Part shown: piece by piece, positions 63,531 through 64,000 of the stretch
Layout of the letters: every line of letters starts with the position of its first letter
Position numbering within the stretch: the first letter of the stretch is position 1
Source: Fictibacillus marinisediminis
GTDB lineage: Bacteria; Bacillota; Bacilli; Bacillales; Fictibacillaceae
Reading direction: 5' to 3'
Assembly (NCBI RefSeq): GCF_023149135.1
Contig: NZ_JAIWJX010000002.1
Location: forward strand, 1,798,001 to 1,862,000
DNA: 64,000 nt
Program-made: the position numbers and the translations under genes
Notes under the pieces: generated by a model
Database searches by the model: none
The model's input: only the letters and a program-made list of their open reading frames with translations
What the model was told of the DNA's origin: nothing

Positions 63531-64000
63531 AATTTTAGCAGTTGATCTTCATCTGGAGTGACATAAAGGGTTTGCTGCTGGTCGTAGATCACAAATCCCG
63601 GCTTGGCCCCTGATGGCTTTTTAACGTGCCTGATCAGCGTATAATCCACCGGAACGGAGCCTGAATGCCTGGCTTTGCTAAAATAGGCGGCAAGTCCTGC
63701 AGCTTCAAGGAGCGCTGTTTCGCTAACTTCCTCGCTCTTTATGACGACGTGAGAACCTGGAATGTCTTTCGTATGAAGCCACGTTTCATTTTGGCGTGAG
63801 GCTTTAAACGTCAAATAGTCATTCTGTTTATTATTTTTGCCGACAAGGATGGTAATGCCGTCTGTTGATTGATAGGTTTCTAGAACAGGCTTTTCATTCT
63901 TTTTTGCCTTTTGCTGTTTTCGTCTTCTGACATACCCTTGTTCTTCTAATTCTTCCCGGATGCCTGCCACATCTCTCACAGATGCGGATTCCATCTGCTG
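63521..64000 (-). CDS. rqcH: RqcH (YloA), ribosome quality control factor, C-terminal part
   Basis: The frame is open to the right edge, so only the last 159 or so residues are seen. They contain part of the coiled coil ([19 protein letters not shown]) and the NFACT-R domain ([24 protein letters not shown]…[20 protein letters not shown]…[29 protein letters not shown]). RqcH, the bacterial Rqc2/NEMF homologue, recruits tRNA(Ala) to stalled 50S subunits and adds C-terminal alanine tails to nascent chains. Older annotations call it a fibronectin-binding protein. It converges on the methyltransferase gene. The cys genes that follow pyrE in B. subtilis are missing here. Confidence 0.93.
   Translation of the reverse strand, partial: QQMESASVRDVAGIREELEEQGYVRRRKQQKAKKNEKPVLETYQSTDGITILVGKNNKQNDYLTFKASRQNETWLHTKDIPGSHVVIKSEEVSETALLEAAGLAAYFSKARHSGSVPVDYTLIRHVKKPSGAKPGFVIYDQQQTLYVTPDEDQLLKLKK

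Overview
The window is one contiguous piece of a Gram-positive, endospore-forming chromosome of the Bacillaceae. Gene order from the ylb genes through the dcw cluster, sigE-sigG, the ylm genes, divIVA-ileS and the pyr operon follows the Bacillus subtilis map almost gene for gene, and protein lengths agree within a few residues. Sporulation genes (ylbJ, gerR, spoVD, spoVE, spoIIGA, sigE, sigG), T-box and PyrR leaders, and frequent TTG/GTG starts behind strong Shine-Dalgarno (SD) sequences all fit this group. Genus cannot be fixed from sequence alone; a Bacillus- or Fictibacillus-like organism is plausible. No rRNA, tRNA, insertion sequence, prophage or CRISPR array was seen.

Layout. (1) 1-9.2 kb: ylb genes with mostly convergent or divergent neighbours: ylbD (cut by the window edge), ylbE, an ATP-grasp protein, ricF (ylbF), a small Cys-tailed protein, ylbG, another small protein, a probable csfG sporulation RNA, rsmD, coaD, ylbJ, ylbK, ylbL (ddcP) and tmcAL. 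(2) 9.2-18.4 kb: ylbN-rpmF, a crotonase-family enzyme, gerR, ylbP, a three-gene biotin-dependent acyl-CoA carboxylase absent from this place in B. subtilis, ylbQ and bshC. (3) 18.4-38.5 kb: division and cell wall cluster mraZ-rsmH-ftsL-pbpB-spoVD-murE-murF-mraY-murD-spoVE-murG-murB-divIB-ylxW-ylxX-sbp-ftsA-ftsZ. murB is split by a one-base frameshift in a G run. (4) 38.6-45.4 kb: spoIIGA-sigE-sigG and ylmC-ylmD-ylmE-sepF-ylmG-ylmH-divIVA. (5) 45.4-51 kb: T-box-controlled ileS, a YqcI/YcgG-family gene, lspA and an RluD-type pseudouridine synthase. (6) 51-63.5 kb: pyrR-pyrP-pyrB-pyrC-pyrAA-pyrAB-pyrK-pyrD-pyrF-pyrE with three PyrR attenuators, then a SAM methyltransferase and, on the minus strand, the C-terminal end of rqcH.

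How the genes work together. The centre makes lipid II (murE to murB) and the divisome that uses it (ftsL, pbpB, divIB, ftsA, ftsZ, sepF), with sporulation-specific counterparts (spoVD, spoVE). The spoIIGA-sigE-sigG block turns the asymmetric septum into compartment-specific transcription. Readable control signals support this: phased MraZ boxes before mraZ, a sigma-H-like promoter before ftsA, a Spo0A-type wide-spacer promoter before spoIIGA, and sigma-F promoters before sigG and the csfG-like RNA. The pyr operon is a complete de novo UMP pathway under PyrR attenuation.

Most of the window is ordinary, well conserved core genome. I found no new defence or mobile system. The points most worth a second look are the murB frameshift, the csfG-like RNA with its promoter, the phased MraZ operator overlapping the mraZ SD, the pyrP attenuator whose hairpin contains the pyrP SD, the crotonase lacking one catalytic Glu beside an acyl-CoA carboxylase, and the small Cys-tailed protein beside ricF.
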